Shown piece by piece: positions 26,534 to 36,743 of a stretch of DNA of 58,388 nt. Under the pieces are notes generated by a model that ran no database searches, was not told the origin of the DNA, and saw only the letters and a list, made by a program, of their open reading frames with translations. Source of the DNA: Deinococcus aquatilis DSM 23025 (GTDB taxonomy: Bacteria > Deinococcota > Deinococci > Deinococcales > Deinococcaceae); NCBI RefSeq assembly GCF_000378445.1, contig NZ_KB899724.1, positions 1-58,388 on the forward strand, given 5' to 3'. Position numbers and translations under genes: made by a program. Every line of letters starts with the position of its first letter. The first letter of the stretch is position 1.

Positions 26534-26585
26534 CGCCTGAGTAGACCGGTAGTGTCTCTCCTCAAACCGCCTGAGTTGTCCGGTA
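26534..26585 (+). repeat. Two promoter-proximal iterons
   Basis: A tenth, perfect iteron lies at 26534-26551 and an eleventh, degenerate one (AGTTGTCCGGTA in the second half) at 26568-26585. They sit 85 bases after the main cluster and directly ahead of rep, where bound Rep would block transcription or translation initiation, as expected for autoregulation. Confidence 0.85.
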
Positions 26586-26642
26586 TCGCGTATGAGGAGG
26601 CAGGCGCGTATCATGAGGACAGTTTTGAGGAGGGAAGTAGGA

Positions 26643-28115
26643 GTGACGACCACCAAACGACAGGCCAACAACCGGTTGTCAAAGCTCCCTCCTTCCCTCC
26701 CGCAGGAAGTTCGGCGCATTGATGAGGCCAACGTCGGTCGGCTCGGACTGATCAGCATTCAGGAGCGTATCCCTGAAAGTTTTACTTCCTGGACAGTGGA
26801 TTTTGAGGTGGATGGCCGCCCCGCCCGCCTCAGTTGCGACGCAGTGCCCAAATACGGCGGCGTGCCACACGGTCTGGACGGAGACGTGGCAACTGCGCTG
26901 ATGGATCTGTATGTGGAGAGCGGTTGCCCCGAGGACGGTGTGCTGCATACCACCGCATATCAGATCTTGAAAAGAGCGGGATTGGGAGATTCGGGCCGCT
27001 ATTACCAGAATCTGCGTCAGACCCTGTTCCGGCTCAGAACAGCAACCTACAGTGCGTCCGAGGCGTGGCGAGACCACCGCCAACGTAAATGGACGACTGT
27101 CACCTTCAATTACATAGAGGCGCTGGAATTCACCAGCCCTGACGGCGAACTTGGTCTCAGCCGCACCAGTACGCTGAAACTGCGTTTGGCTGAATCTATC
27201 GTCCGTTCTATTCGGGCGCAGTACACCAAACCACTGGATCTGGAGTTTCTGACCAGTCTGGATCGTCCTCTGACCCGCGCCCTGTACCGCCTGCTCGATG
27301 CTCGCCGCTATCCACCGGAGGACCCGCGTGAACGTCTGCCGTCCTATACGGTCAATTTGATTGCCTGGGCCGATGCCTGCAAGATAGTGGATCAGCGCAG
27401 CAATAAAATCAGGGCCACTTTGCAGGGCGCACACGAAGAATTGATCGAGCGCGGATATCTGGCCGACGTGGCCTACGACGGGCGTGGGCAGAAGCAGGAA
27501 ATCACCTACCTGTTCGCTGACACTGGCCCTGAACCCGAACCGCTGACGCCGCCCTCCGCCTTGCTGCAAGACCTGCTGAATTACCGTGTGGCCCTGTCTG
27601 TGTCGGAGCGTTTGCTGCACGAATACGGCGATGAACATGTGGCTGCACGCTTGGCCCGTTTTCAGCGCCTATTGGAGCAGGGGTATAAGGCCCGCAACGT
27701 GTCTGCCCTACTCGTAGATGTCATTCGCGATACGGAAGGCAAGTATGACGAGAAGGAAAAGTTGGTTGAGGCGGTGGCCCCGTCTGCAGTAGGCAAGACC
27801 AGTTCACGTGCTCGCCCCAGCCGTCCCAGTGACCCTGCACCGCTGCTTTTGCCGGTAGCTGAAGAAGACCCTCACCAGAATGCTTCGCTGGAGGAGCGGG
27901 TAGACGCGGCCATGAAAACAGTGCAATTTTTATTGCGCGAACGCCTGAGCGTGACAGAGTACGCCCGGCTGAGGATGCATCTGATTGTTGGCAATCCCGA
28001 CCCACAAGTGTTGGGACGCCGTGCCCTGAAAGCCAAGATGGAAGGCCAGTTGGACATGTTGGCAACAGAATTGTTGGCTGTGCTGCATCAGGGGATAATT
28101 CCCGCTGATAAGTAA
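26643..28115 (+). CDS. Plasmid replication initiator (RPA/RepA-like)
   Basis: 490 residues if started at GTG 26643, which has GAGGAGG nine bases upstream. ATG 26592 and ATG 26613 are in-frame alternatives with poorer spacing, the first falling directly after iteron 11. The block IDEANVGRLGLISIQERIP, then GGVPHGLDGDVATALMDLYVESGCPEDG, SGRYYQNLRQTLFRLRTATY, and YTKPLDLEFLTSLDRPLTRALYRLLDARRYP are the conserved core of Deinococcus secondary-replicon initiators, which have winged-helix DNA-binding folds. The C-terminal third (about 350-490) is less conserved, with a Pro/Ser-rich linker. It should bind the upstream iterons, open the origin and repress its own gene. No parA or parB is adjacent, unlike many megaplasmids. 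Confidence 0.92.
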   Translation: MTTTKRQANNRLSKLPPSLPQEVRRIDEANVGRLGLISIQERIPESFTSWTVDFEVDGRPARLSCDAVPKYGGVPHGLDGDVATALMDLYVESGCPEDGVLHTTAYQILKRAGLGDSGRYYQNLRQTLFRLRTATYSASEAWRDHRQRKWTTVTFNYIEALEFTSPDGELGLSRTSTLKLRLAESIVRSIRAQYTKPLDLEFLTSLDRPLTRALYRLLDARRYPPEDPRERLPSYTVNLIAWADACKIVDQRSNKIRATLQGAHEELIERGYLADVAYDGRGQKQEITYLFADTGPEPEPLTPPSALLQDLLNYRVALSVSERLLHEYGDEHVAARLARFQRLLEQGYKARNVSALLVDVIRDTEGKYDEKEKLVEAVAPSAVGKTSSRARPSRPSDPAPLLLPVAEEDPHQNASLEERVDAAMKTVQFLLRERLSVTEYARLRMHLIVGNPDPQVLGRRALKAKMEGQLDMLATELLAVLHQGIIPADK

Positions 28116-28130
28116 GCTTGCACGTCCCTC

Positions 28131-28213
28131 TTGTATGCAACCCACTCATTGCATTTGCTGGAACACTCTTCCAGTAAGGATGCTGTCAAAGCAATAATGG
28201 ATTTTGCATACAA
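28131..28213. repeat. Inverted repeat just after rep
   Basis: TTGTATGCAA (28131-28140) and its exact complement TTGCATACAA (28204-28213) flank a smaller inverted repeat CTGGAA/TTCCAG (28158-28174). The set begins 15 bases after the rep stop. It could be a terminator region, a partition-type site or a regulator site; nothing decides between them. Confidence 0.5.
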
Positions 28214-28391
28214 AACTGATCAGATGCTCAGTCTGTACTGATTTAGACGACCTAAAGGTCATAGACCGGAGAGTCTGTGCAGTTCATCATATACGGATCG
28301 TGGCCAATGTGTCAGAGAATGTCTGCTTTTACTTTCAGGCTGAGCTTCAGCCGTCGAAAGAAGTGTGGAATGAATGTAGGGCGTGTGCCAA

Positions 28392-29705
28392 ATGAGCGTA
28401 ACGGAATGGGCTGAGGTCATCATTCGGGCTTGCCTGGCAAGTGACGCTCTGTTGGGCCTCGCACTCGCTGGGTTTGCTCCACGACTCAGGCCGGGTGCGC
28501 CAGACCGGGTGACCCAGATGGTTCGTCTGACTGCACTGGTCGCGGCGCTGTGGGCGGCTTGTTTGGCCCTGGCCTGGCCGCCCTCGCTGCCCGTATATCA
28601 CCTGGCAGCCAGCATCACTGGGTTGATATCGCTGGTCATGGTGCTGGTACTGATTCGCCTTTTATTGCGCCTGCCGCCTGTTCTGACTGCTGAAGAATCG
28701 GTGCGGGATTTGCTGACGGGTGCTCTGAGTCGGTCGGGACTTCTTCAGGCTTACCAGCAATTGCCCGCAGGGACGCCGGTTTCGGTTGCGCTGATCGACG
28801 TGAACGGCCTGAAAATGATGAATGACGTGCAGGGGCATAACACGGGTGACCTGTTTTTACACAGTATCGCTCAGGCCCTCACGGCAGCCCTGCCTGCGGG
28901 CAGTCTGATCGGACGTTGGGGAGGAGATGAGTTTGTCACGCTGACTCCGCACGCCTCGACTGGAGAAGTGATGGAGACCCTCCGACTCGCGCTACGGGAG
29001 ACACCGGGAGCACGGCCCGGCCTTCCGGCATTCGCTTTTGGGTTGACCGAAACCTGGACGCCCGAACCACTCGAGCGGCCCATCGCGGTGGCGGACGAGC
29101 GGATGTACACCCTCAAGCAGCGCCAGCGAGAGGTGCAGGTGACGCAGGGGGGCACCTTGCCAGAGTCGCTGGAAGAGTATGCCCGCCAACTCGATCTGCT
29201 TTCCAGCCCGGAAGAATTGTTGCCGCTGGGCCTATCCCTGTCGTTGCGGTTGGTGGGGTTCGAGGCTGCGGCGTACTACGAGCGCGTCAACGGCAGTTTC
29301 CGACTGTTGTATTTTTCTGGGAATCCTGAGTTGTACGACGTTCACGATCAGGTGCTCACCCATCTGGACAGTGGCAGGGGCACCGCAGGCGAGTCGGTGA
29401 GGTCCCGGCGAACGACCTGGAGCGCCGATTATCAGAACGATCCGCGTGGGGTGCTCGAATGGAAACAGGCGGGGCTAAAAAGTGTATTGACCACCCCGGT
29501 GTACGATGCCAGCCGCCTGATCGGAATTCTCTGCCTGACCAGTTTCAATACCTGGCACTCGGTCACGCCGCAGCGCCGTTACCTGCTGGAAAGCCTGGCC
29601 CAGCGCATTGGCTACGCGCTGGAACGGACACGGATGGACGACTCTGAGAAGCACCATCAGACAGATGAACAGGGACATCAGGCCGATGAACGGGGCCAGG
29701 TATAG
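28392..29705 (+). CDS. Membrane diguanylate cyclase with C-terminal GAF domain
   Basis: 437 residues from ATG 28392; GTG 28383 is an alternative. About three membrane helices occupy residues 10-95 (including LTALVAALWAACLALAW and LAASITGLISLVMVLVLIRLLL). A GGDEF domain follows (about 105-260) with GGDEF in the context LIGRWGGDEFVTLTP. A GAF domain (about 275-420) comes after the catalytic domain, an order reversed from the usual sensor-first layout. The tail is rich in His, Gln and Asp. It would make c-di-GMP at the membrane. The GGDEF domain is slightly short, so activity is likely but not certain. It is convergent with the response regulator at 29715. Confidence 0.87.
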   Translation: MSVTEWAEVIIRACLASDALLGLALAGFAPRLRPGAPDRVTQMVRLTALVAALWAACLALAWPPSLPVYHLAASITGLISLVMVLVLIRLLLRLPPVLTAEESVRDLLTGALSRSGLLQAYQQLPAGTPVSVALIDVNGLKMMNDVQGHNTGDLFLHSIAQALTAALPAGSLIGRWGGDEFVTLTPHASTGEVMETLRLALRETPGARPGLPAFAFGLTETWTPEPLERPIAVADERMYTLKQRQREVQVTQGGTLPESLEEYARQLDLLSSPEELLPLGLSLSLRLVGFEAAAYYERVNGSFRLLYFSGNPELYDVHDQVLTHLDSGRGTAGESVRSRRTTWSADYQNDPRGVLEWKQAGLKSVLTTPVYDASRLIGILCLTSFNTWHSVTPQRRYLLESLAQRIGYALERTRMDDSEKHHQTDEQGHQADERGQV

Positions 29706-29714
29706 ATCGGGGCG

Positions 29715-30350
29715 CTACAACAGCCCGCGCCGCAGCGCCTTGACTGCCGCCTGAGTCCGGTCTGCCGCCTGCAATTTCACCAGGAGATCCTGCACATGCA
29801 GTTTGACGGTACTCACGCTGACGCCGAGGCGCAGGGCAATGTCTTTATTGGACATTCCATCGGCAATCAACCTCAAAACGTCCATCTCGCGAGCGGTGAG
29901 GGGTGAGGCCGTATCAGGGGCACGGATGCCGCCCAGAACGTGGTGGGCCACCTGCGGATCGAGGTAGGCGCTTCCGGCGGCGGCGGCGCGGATGGCCAGC
30001 AGCAACAGATCAGACTGGGCACTTTTGAGGCAATAGGCATCGGCACCACCGGCCAGCGCCGCAAACACTTCGTCGCGCAGGTCGTGGGCTGTCAGCATGA
30101 CCACGCGCACAGCGGGCCAACCCCGTTTGATCTCGGTGCAGGTCTGAATTCCGTCTATGCCGGGCAGTCCGATATCGACCACAGCGACATCCACCTCATG
30201 CCGCGCCAACACTTCCAGCCCTTCCTCGCCGCTGCGGGCCTCGGCGGTCACGCGCAGGTCGGTTTCCAGATTGATGGCTGCCCGCAGGCCGTCTCGGGTA
30301 AAGGCATGATCCTCGATCAACAGAATTCGGGTCGGTGAGGCGAAGGTCAT
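29715..30350 (-). CDS. NarL/LuxR-type response regulator
   Basis: 211 residues: receiver domain (1-125) with acidic pair IED, phosphoacceptor D59 (VAVVDIGLPG) and the conserved Lys in CLKSAQ, then a LuxR-type helix-turn-helix (about 145-205) with LTAREMDVLRLIADGMSNKDIALRLGVSVSTVKLHVQDLLVKL. Its start overlaps the stop of the kinase gene by four bases (ATGA), so the two form one operon. The pair is divergent from kdpFABC-kdpD. As the kdpD here has no kinase domain and no kdpE is present, this regulator is the best local candidate to activate kdp. From memory, an equivalent arrangement is known in D. radiodurans. Confidence 0.9.
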   Translation of the reverse strand: MTFASPTRILLIEDHAFTRDGLRAAINLETDLRVTAEARSGEEGLEVLARHEVDVAVVDIGLPGIDGIQTCTEIKRGWPAVRVVMLTAHDLRDEVFAALAGGADAYCLKSAQSDLLLLAIRAAAAGSAYLDPQVAHHVLGGIRAPDTASPLTAREMDVLRLIADGMSNKDIALRLGVSVSTVKLHVQDLLVKLQAADRTQAAVKALRRGLL

Positions 30351-32014
30351 AGGCGCTCCGGGGTGCTGGTGGGAAGTTCAGTGGGGAGGGTCAGGATAAA
30401 GGTGCTCTGGGCGCGGGCGGTGCGGGCGTAGGTCACGTTTCCGCCGTGGGCCTGTGCAATCCGGCGGGTGAGATACAGCCCCAGCCCTGTGCCGCTGCCT
30501 GCGCCCCCTCCCCGGAACCGTTGAAACAATGAGGCGATGCGGGCGGCGCTGACACCGGGGCCGTCATCCTGCACGGTCAGGACAGCCTCGTCGGCGTCGG
30601 TTCTCAGGGTCACGCGCACGGTGCCGCCGGGTGGACTGAATTTGACGGCATTGTCGATCAGATTTTGTACGGCGCGGCGCAGATCGTGGGGGCGGCCCTG
30701 CACCCGCACGCCGCTGAGGTGCGGTTCCAGCGTGATGCTGCGTGCATCGGCCCGCGCCTGAAGCTGAGACAACACGCCCAGGGTCATATCCCGCAAATTT
30801 ACGTCGCCGGAAGGGTCTTCGGGTTCGCCGCCCTCGACCTTGGCGACGGCCAGGAGCTGATCGGCCAGCGCCAGCAGGGTTGCATTCGCCTCCAGGCCGT
30901 TGCGAAGGGTGGCGCGGTAAGCCTCCGGCAGCGGGCCGTATGCGCCGCGCAGGGCCGTTTCCATACTCATGGCATTGGCGATCAGAGGCGTTCTGAGGTC
31001 GTGCGAAAAAGCGTAGACCAGATCGCGCAGCACCTCGCCGCGTTCGGCCAACTGAGCGCGTTGCAGGCGCAGTTCGTCCAGCAGCCCGGTTCGGTCCAGA
31101 AGCGGCTGAAGCGTGCCTACCGCCTGCGCGATTTCTCCCGGCAGGGCGGTGGGGCGCTCCATGATGATCAGCAGGTCTCCCCCACCCTCGGCGGCGGGGC
31201 GGCGAGACAGCCGGGCCAACACCAGATCGCCGCCCTGCGCCGCCCACACGTTATTTTGTACGCTGGCTGCTGGGCTGGGTGGGCGCGTCAACACGTCTAA
31301 AGGCAACCGGGTATTCAGGCGTGACAGCTCCCTGGGGGCGCTCTCCTGTGCTGTCGCCGCTGCGTCTGTGGTGCGGGCATAGGGTTCGCGCAGGATGGCC
31401 CGGTCTACCGCGCCGATTTCTACGCTCCGCGCTCCGGTCAGGGCTTGCAAGGCCGCCGTTGCACGGCTTACGAATTCGGCCTCGCCCAGCGGCCCGCTCA
31501 CACTTTCGACCAGCGTTCTGAGGCTGCGTTCAAAGGTCAGGCGGCGTTCCTCTTCGGCCAATCGGGCGGCGCGGGCGCTGGCTTCTCGGGCACGCAGGGT
31601 CAACAGGCCCACCAGCAGCACGGTCAGAATGCTCACGGTGCGGTTCACAGCATCGAAGGTCGTGATGCCGTCGCGCCCGGCGTTCAGGCCGCCCGCCAGC
31701 AGGTTCGCGCCCACGCTAAAAGCCAGCAGCGCCAGCGTGGTGCGTTGCGAGGTGCCCAGCGCGGCCAAAGCCACAGGCGCACTCAGCAGCGTTCCCAGCA
31801 CCCACTGGGTAGGCGTCAGAATGTCGGCGGCAGTGATCAGGCCCAGCAGAGTCCAGGCCAGCGCCGCTGCGGTACGTTCTCCGGGCACCGCAAACCGGGG
31901 AGGCAGGGCCGAATTCACGCTGTCCAGTCTAGTGCCTGTGGGCGCAGCAGAATCTTCAGATAGAGGGGGCGTGGTTTCAGGCACAGCGGATTCAGAGATA
32001 GAGGATTCGGGCAT
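30347..32014 (-). CDS. Membrane sensor histidine kinase, divergent from kdp
   Basis: About 555 residues from ATG 32014; GTG 32032 six codons upstream is possible. After a Ser/Pro/Glu-rich N-terminus there are about four membrane helices (about residues 45-140: ALAWTLLGLITAADIL, LLSAPVALAALG, TLALLAFSVGANLLAG, SILTVLLVGLLTL). A GAF-like region (about 160-310) follows, then the kinase core: SHDLRTPL with phosphoacceptor H338, N-box AVQNLIDNAVKFSPPGG, G1 VQDDGPGVS and G2 GSGTGLGLYLTRR. The membrane part resembles the four-helix DUF4118 region of KdpD, so this may be the missing catalytic half of a split KdpD system. It is co-transcribed with the regulator. Confidence 0.9.
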   Translation of the reverse strand: MPESSISESAVPETTPPLSEDSAAPTGTRLDSVNSALPPRFAVPGERTAAALAWTLLGLITAADILTPTQWVLGTLLSAPVALAALGTSQRTTLALLAFSVGANLLAGGLNAGRDGITTFDAVNRTVSILTVLLVGLLTLRAREASARAARLAEEERRLTFERSLRTLVESVSGPLGEAEFVSRATAALQALTGARSVEIGAVDRAILREPYARTTDAAATAQESAPRELSRLNTRLPLDVLTRPPSPAASVQNNVWAAQGGDLVLARLSRRPAAEGGGDLLIIMERPTALPGEIAQAVGTLQPLLDRTGLLDELRLQRAQLAERGEVLRDLVYAFSHDLRTPLIANAMSMETALRGAYGPLPEAYRATLRNGLEANATLLALADQLLAVAKVEGGEPEDPSGDVNLRDMTLGVLSQLQARADARSITLEPHLSGVRVQGRPHDLRRAVQNLIDNAVKFSPPGGTVRVTLRTDADEAVLTVQDDGPGVSAARIASLFQRFRGGGAGSGTGLGLYLTRRIAQAHGGNVTYARTARAQSTFILTLPTELPTSTPERL

Positions 32015-32074
32015 CAGGGCTTTTTCCAGCACAGCCTCAGCCTAGAGCGGGCGCAGGCCGGGCCGATTGGTCAG

Positions 32075-32095
32075 GTGGCCTACGGGGGTAGCCAC
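32075..32095. promoter_or_regulatory. Inverted repeat in the kdp control region
   Basis: GTGGCCTAC (32075-32083) is complementary to GTAGCCAC (32088-32095) with one extra base. It lies in the 116-base region between the kinase start and the first kdpF-like gene. Its position suits a binding site for the adjacent response regulator; low confidence. Confidence 0.35.
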
Positions 32096-32130
32096 AAGCA
32101 GAATGTCGCGCCGCCCGGAAGGGGCCGACC

Positions 32131-32220
32131 ATGCTGCTCATGGACGTTTTTCTGCTGCTCCTCGTGCTGGCGCTGGTCGCCTATCTGCTGTACGCCCTCA
32201 TTCGTGCTGAGAGGTTTTAG
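32131..32220 (+). CDS. kdpF: KdpF, potassium-transporting ATPase small subunit
   Basis: A 29-residue peptide from ATG 32131 with GGAAGGGG six bases upstream. It is one hydrophobic helix ending YLLYALIRAERF, very close to the end of E. coli KdpF (YLVYALINAEAF). KdpF is a single-span lipid-like stabiliser of the KdpABC complex. It is the first gene of the kdp operon, two bases before a second micropeptide. It is easily missed because of its size. Confidence 0.88.
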   Translation: MLLMDVFLLLLVLALVAYLLYALIRAERF

Positions 32221-32222
32221 CT

Positions 32223-32306
32223 GTGGGTCTTCTGATCGGCCTCCTGATCCTGCTCGCGCTCTTCGGGGTGCTGGCCGCCGCCCTCTTGCTTCCCGAGAAG
32301 CTCTGA
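32223..32306 (+). CDS. Second KdpF-like membrane micropeptide
   Basis: A 27-residue frame from GTG 32223, with GAGG eight bases upstream, beginning two bases after the kdpF stop and ending one base before kdpA. It is one hydrophobic helix (GLLIGLLILLALFGVLAAALLL) ending LLPEKL, like the PE(R/K)(F/L) end of many KdpF peptides. Placement, spacing and ending suggest a KdpF paralogue. It could instead be a leader peptide coupling translation to kdpA. Confidence 0.72.
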   Translation: MGLLIGLLILLALFGVLAAALLLPEKL

Positions 32307-32307
32307 G

Positions 32308-33998
32308 ATGGACATTTTCCTGACCTACGCGCTGGCTTTTGCGCTGGCTGTGCCGCTGGGCACGCTGATTGCGCGGGTGTTTTCTGCGCCCGCTTCGCGC
32401 CTCACCTCCCGCCTGCTGCGCCTGACCGGGGTGGACGCCTCCCGCCCGATGAACTGGCGGCAGTACGGCGCGGCCCTGCTGGGCACGAATGCCCTGATCG
32501 GCGTGGTCGCCTTCCTGCTGTACGCGCTGCAAGGCGGCCTGCCCCTCAATCCCGATGGAATTCCTAACCTGCGCTGGGATACGGCGCTGCACACCGCCGC
32601 CAGCTTCATCACCAATACCAACCAGCAGCACTACAGCGGGCAAAGTGGCCTGAGCTACCTGTCGCAGATGCTGGGCATCACGGCGCTGCAATTCATCACC
32701 CCGGCGGTGGGCATGGCGGCCCTGTTTGCCGTACTGCGCGGCCTGAAGGGTGAATCCAATGTGGGCAACTACTTTCTGGACGTGACGCGGGCCATCGGGC
32801 TGCTGATTCCGGCGTCGTTCGTGCTGGCCCTGCTGCTCACCTCTCAGGGCGTGCCCAGCACCTTCGGCGGCGCAACAACGGCCACTCTGCTGGAGTCGCA
32901 GATGGTGGAAAGCGAAGCGGTGTCCACCCAGATCATCCCGGTTGGCCCGGTGGCCGCGATGGTCGCCATCAAGCAACTGGGCACCAACGGCGGCGGCTGG
33001 TACGGCCCCAACAGCTCTGTGCCGCTGGAAAACCCCACGCCGCTCAGCAACCTGTTTCAGATGGTCGGCATCATCGTGTTTCCCGTCGCGCTGGTCTTTG
33101 CTGCGGGCCTGTTTCTGCGCCGCCGCCGATTCGGGGTGGCGCTGATCGGCGTGATGAGCGTGATGTCGGCGGCCCTGACGCTGGGCGCGGTGCTGAGTGA
33201 GCGGCAACCCAACGCGGCCCTTGCCGGACTGGCCGCAGTGGGCGGCAACCTGGAGGGCAAAGAAGTGAGATTCGGTCCCGACGCCACTGCCCTCTGGGGA
33301 GCCATCACCACCCAGACCAGCAACGGCAGCGTGAACGGGATGCTGGACAGCTTCAACCCGTTGGGCGGGCTGGTGCCTCAGCTCGGCATGTTCCTGAACG
33401 ATGTGTACGGCGGCATCGGCGTGGGCCTGATCAACATGCTGGTGTTCGTGATCCTGACCGTGTTTATCGCGGGCCTGATGGTGGGCCGCACGCCCGAACT
33501 GTTTGGCCGCAAAATCGAAACCCGCGAGATCAAGCTGGCCTCGCTGATTATTTTGCTTCAGCCCTTGCTGGTGCTGGGTTTTACCGCTGCGGCGCTGGCT
33601 TTTTCCACCGTCACGGCCAATTCCAACCCCGGTTTTCACGGGTTGTCGCAGGTGCTGTACGAATACAACAGCGCCTATGCCAACAACGGCAGCGGCTTCG
33701 AGGGTCTGGGCGACAACACGCCGTGGTGGAACGTGACCTGCGCCGTGGTGCTGATTCTGGCCCGGTTTCTGCCCATTCTTGGCCCGTTGGCGATTGCCGG
33801 ATATCTGGCCCAGAAGAAGGCCGCGCCCGAAACCAGCGGCACCCTGCGCGTGGATACGCCCGTATTTGCCGGAATGCTGCTGAGCGTGATGCTGCTGCTG
33901 CAACTGCTGAACTTTGCGCCTGCGCTGGTGCTGGGGCCGGTGGCCGAGCAACTCAGCCTGAACACTCCCCCCGCTGTTTCCTCTACTGGAGCCATCAA

Positions 33999-34002
<4 letters not shown>
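32308..34002 (+). CDS. kdpA: KdpA, K+-translocating subunit of the Kdp ATPase
   Basis: 564 residues with about ten membrane helices. Selectivity-filter regions of the Trk/KcsA-like fold are recognisable: [14 protein letters not shown] near residues 100-113, [13 protein letters not shown] near 228-240, and later NNGSGFEG. KdpA binds and conducts K+ at low external concentration, energised by KdpB. Its ATG follows the preceding micropeptide stop by one base, and its own stop overlaps kdpB in ATGA, so translation is coupled through the operon. Length is normal. Confidence 0.96.
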
Positions 34003-36068
<2,066 letters not shown>

Positions 36069-36124
36069 GCCACTCCAGGCTCTCCCCCAAACTCTTTGTT
36101 GCACGAACTCCAAGGACTGACCTC

Positions 36125-36736
36125 ATGACGACTTCTGATCAAACCCAATCCGCCGAAACTCCTTCCCTTCCCCAACCCGGCCCCGGCTCCTGGCTACGTT
36201 TTTCCCTGTTCTGGCTGGTGGCATGCGGGCTGGCCTATCCGGTGGTCACGACCCTGACAGCGGGTGCGCTGTTTCCGGCGCAGGCCAATGGCAGCCTGAT
36301 CACGCGGGGCGGCCAGGTCGTCGGCTCGGCACTCATCGGGCAGACTTTTACAGGTGACAGGTACTTCATTGGCCGTCCGAGTGCGGCGGGTGCGGGCTAC
36401 GATCCCGTCAACGCCTCGGGCAGCAATCTGGCCCCCAGCAATCCGGCCCTGCGGGAGCGTGTGGCGGCCACTTCTGCCGAAATCGCGGCGCGGGAAGGCG
36501 TGCCCGCCAGCCGGATTCCCGCCGATCTGGTCACGGCCAGCGGGGGCGGCCTCGACCCTCATATCTCGCCCGCTGGGGCGGCGGTGCAGGTGGCCCGGAT
36601 AGCGCGGGTGCGCGGCCTCCCTGAAGAACGGGTGCGCGAATTGATCGCGGCCAACACCCAGGCGGGCGTGCTGGGTCTGGGGCAACCCGGTGTGAATGTG
36701 CTGCGGCTGAATTTGGCGCTGGACGCTGGACAATAG
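36125..36736 (+). CDS. kdpC: KdpC, Kdp ATPase assembly subunit
   Basis: 203 residues from ATG 36125 with AAGGA upstream. One N-terminal membrane helix (WLRFSLFWLVACGLAYPVVTTL) is followed by the external domain with FTGDRYFIGRPSAAG, GSNLAPSNPAL, SGGGLDPHISPAGA and the C-terminal GVNVLRLNLALD, all family marks. KdpC stabilises the KdpAB complex and raises ATP affinity. It sits eight bases before kdpD. Confidence 0.95.
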   Translation: MTTSDQTQSAETPSLPQPGPGSWLRFSLFWLVACGLAYPVVTTLTAGALFPAQANGSLITRGGQVVGSALIGQTFTGDRYFIGRPSAAGAGYDPVNASGSNLAPSNPALRERVAATSAEIAAREGVPASRIPADLVTASGGGLDPHISPAGAAVQVARIARVRGLPEERVRELIAANTQAGVLGLGQPGVNVLRLNLALDAGQ

Positions 36737-36743
36737 GGGCCGG

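Larger units (their letters stand above)
25396..26642. other. Replication origin region of the replicon
   Basis: About 1.25 kb with no convincing gene between the hypothetical gene at 24535 and rep. It contains a low-GC leader, a candidate unwinding segment (26090-26120), three weak DnaA-box-like words (TGTGGATAG at 25632, TAACCCACA at 25777, TTTCCCACA at 26138, each 7-8 of 9 to consensus), nine clustered iterons, an AT-richer spacer with an inverted repeat (GTATCAGC at 26453, GCTGATAC at 26485), and two more iterons against rep. This is the classical layout of an iteron-controlled origin. Confidence 0.85.

Noticed and set aside
26170..26585. Possible CRISPR array (regular 32-34 bp period)
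   Set aside because: The conserved unit is only 18 bp, the intervening bases are themselves repeated in two alternating types, and no cas genes are near. An iteron array beside rep explains it.
28204..28391. Short open frame and hairpins before the 28392 cyclase as a c-di-GMP riboswitch or leader
   Set aside because: Several small inverted repeats occur, but none matches the GEMM consensus, and the short frame has no coding character.
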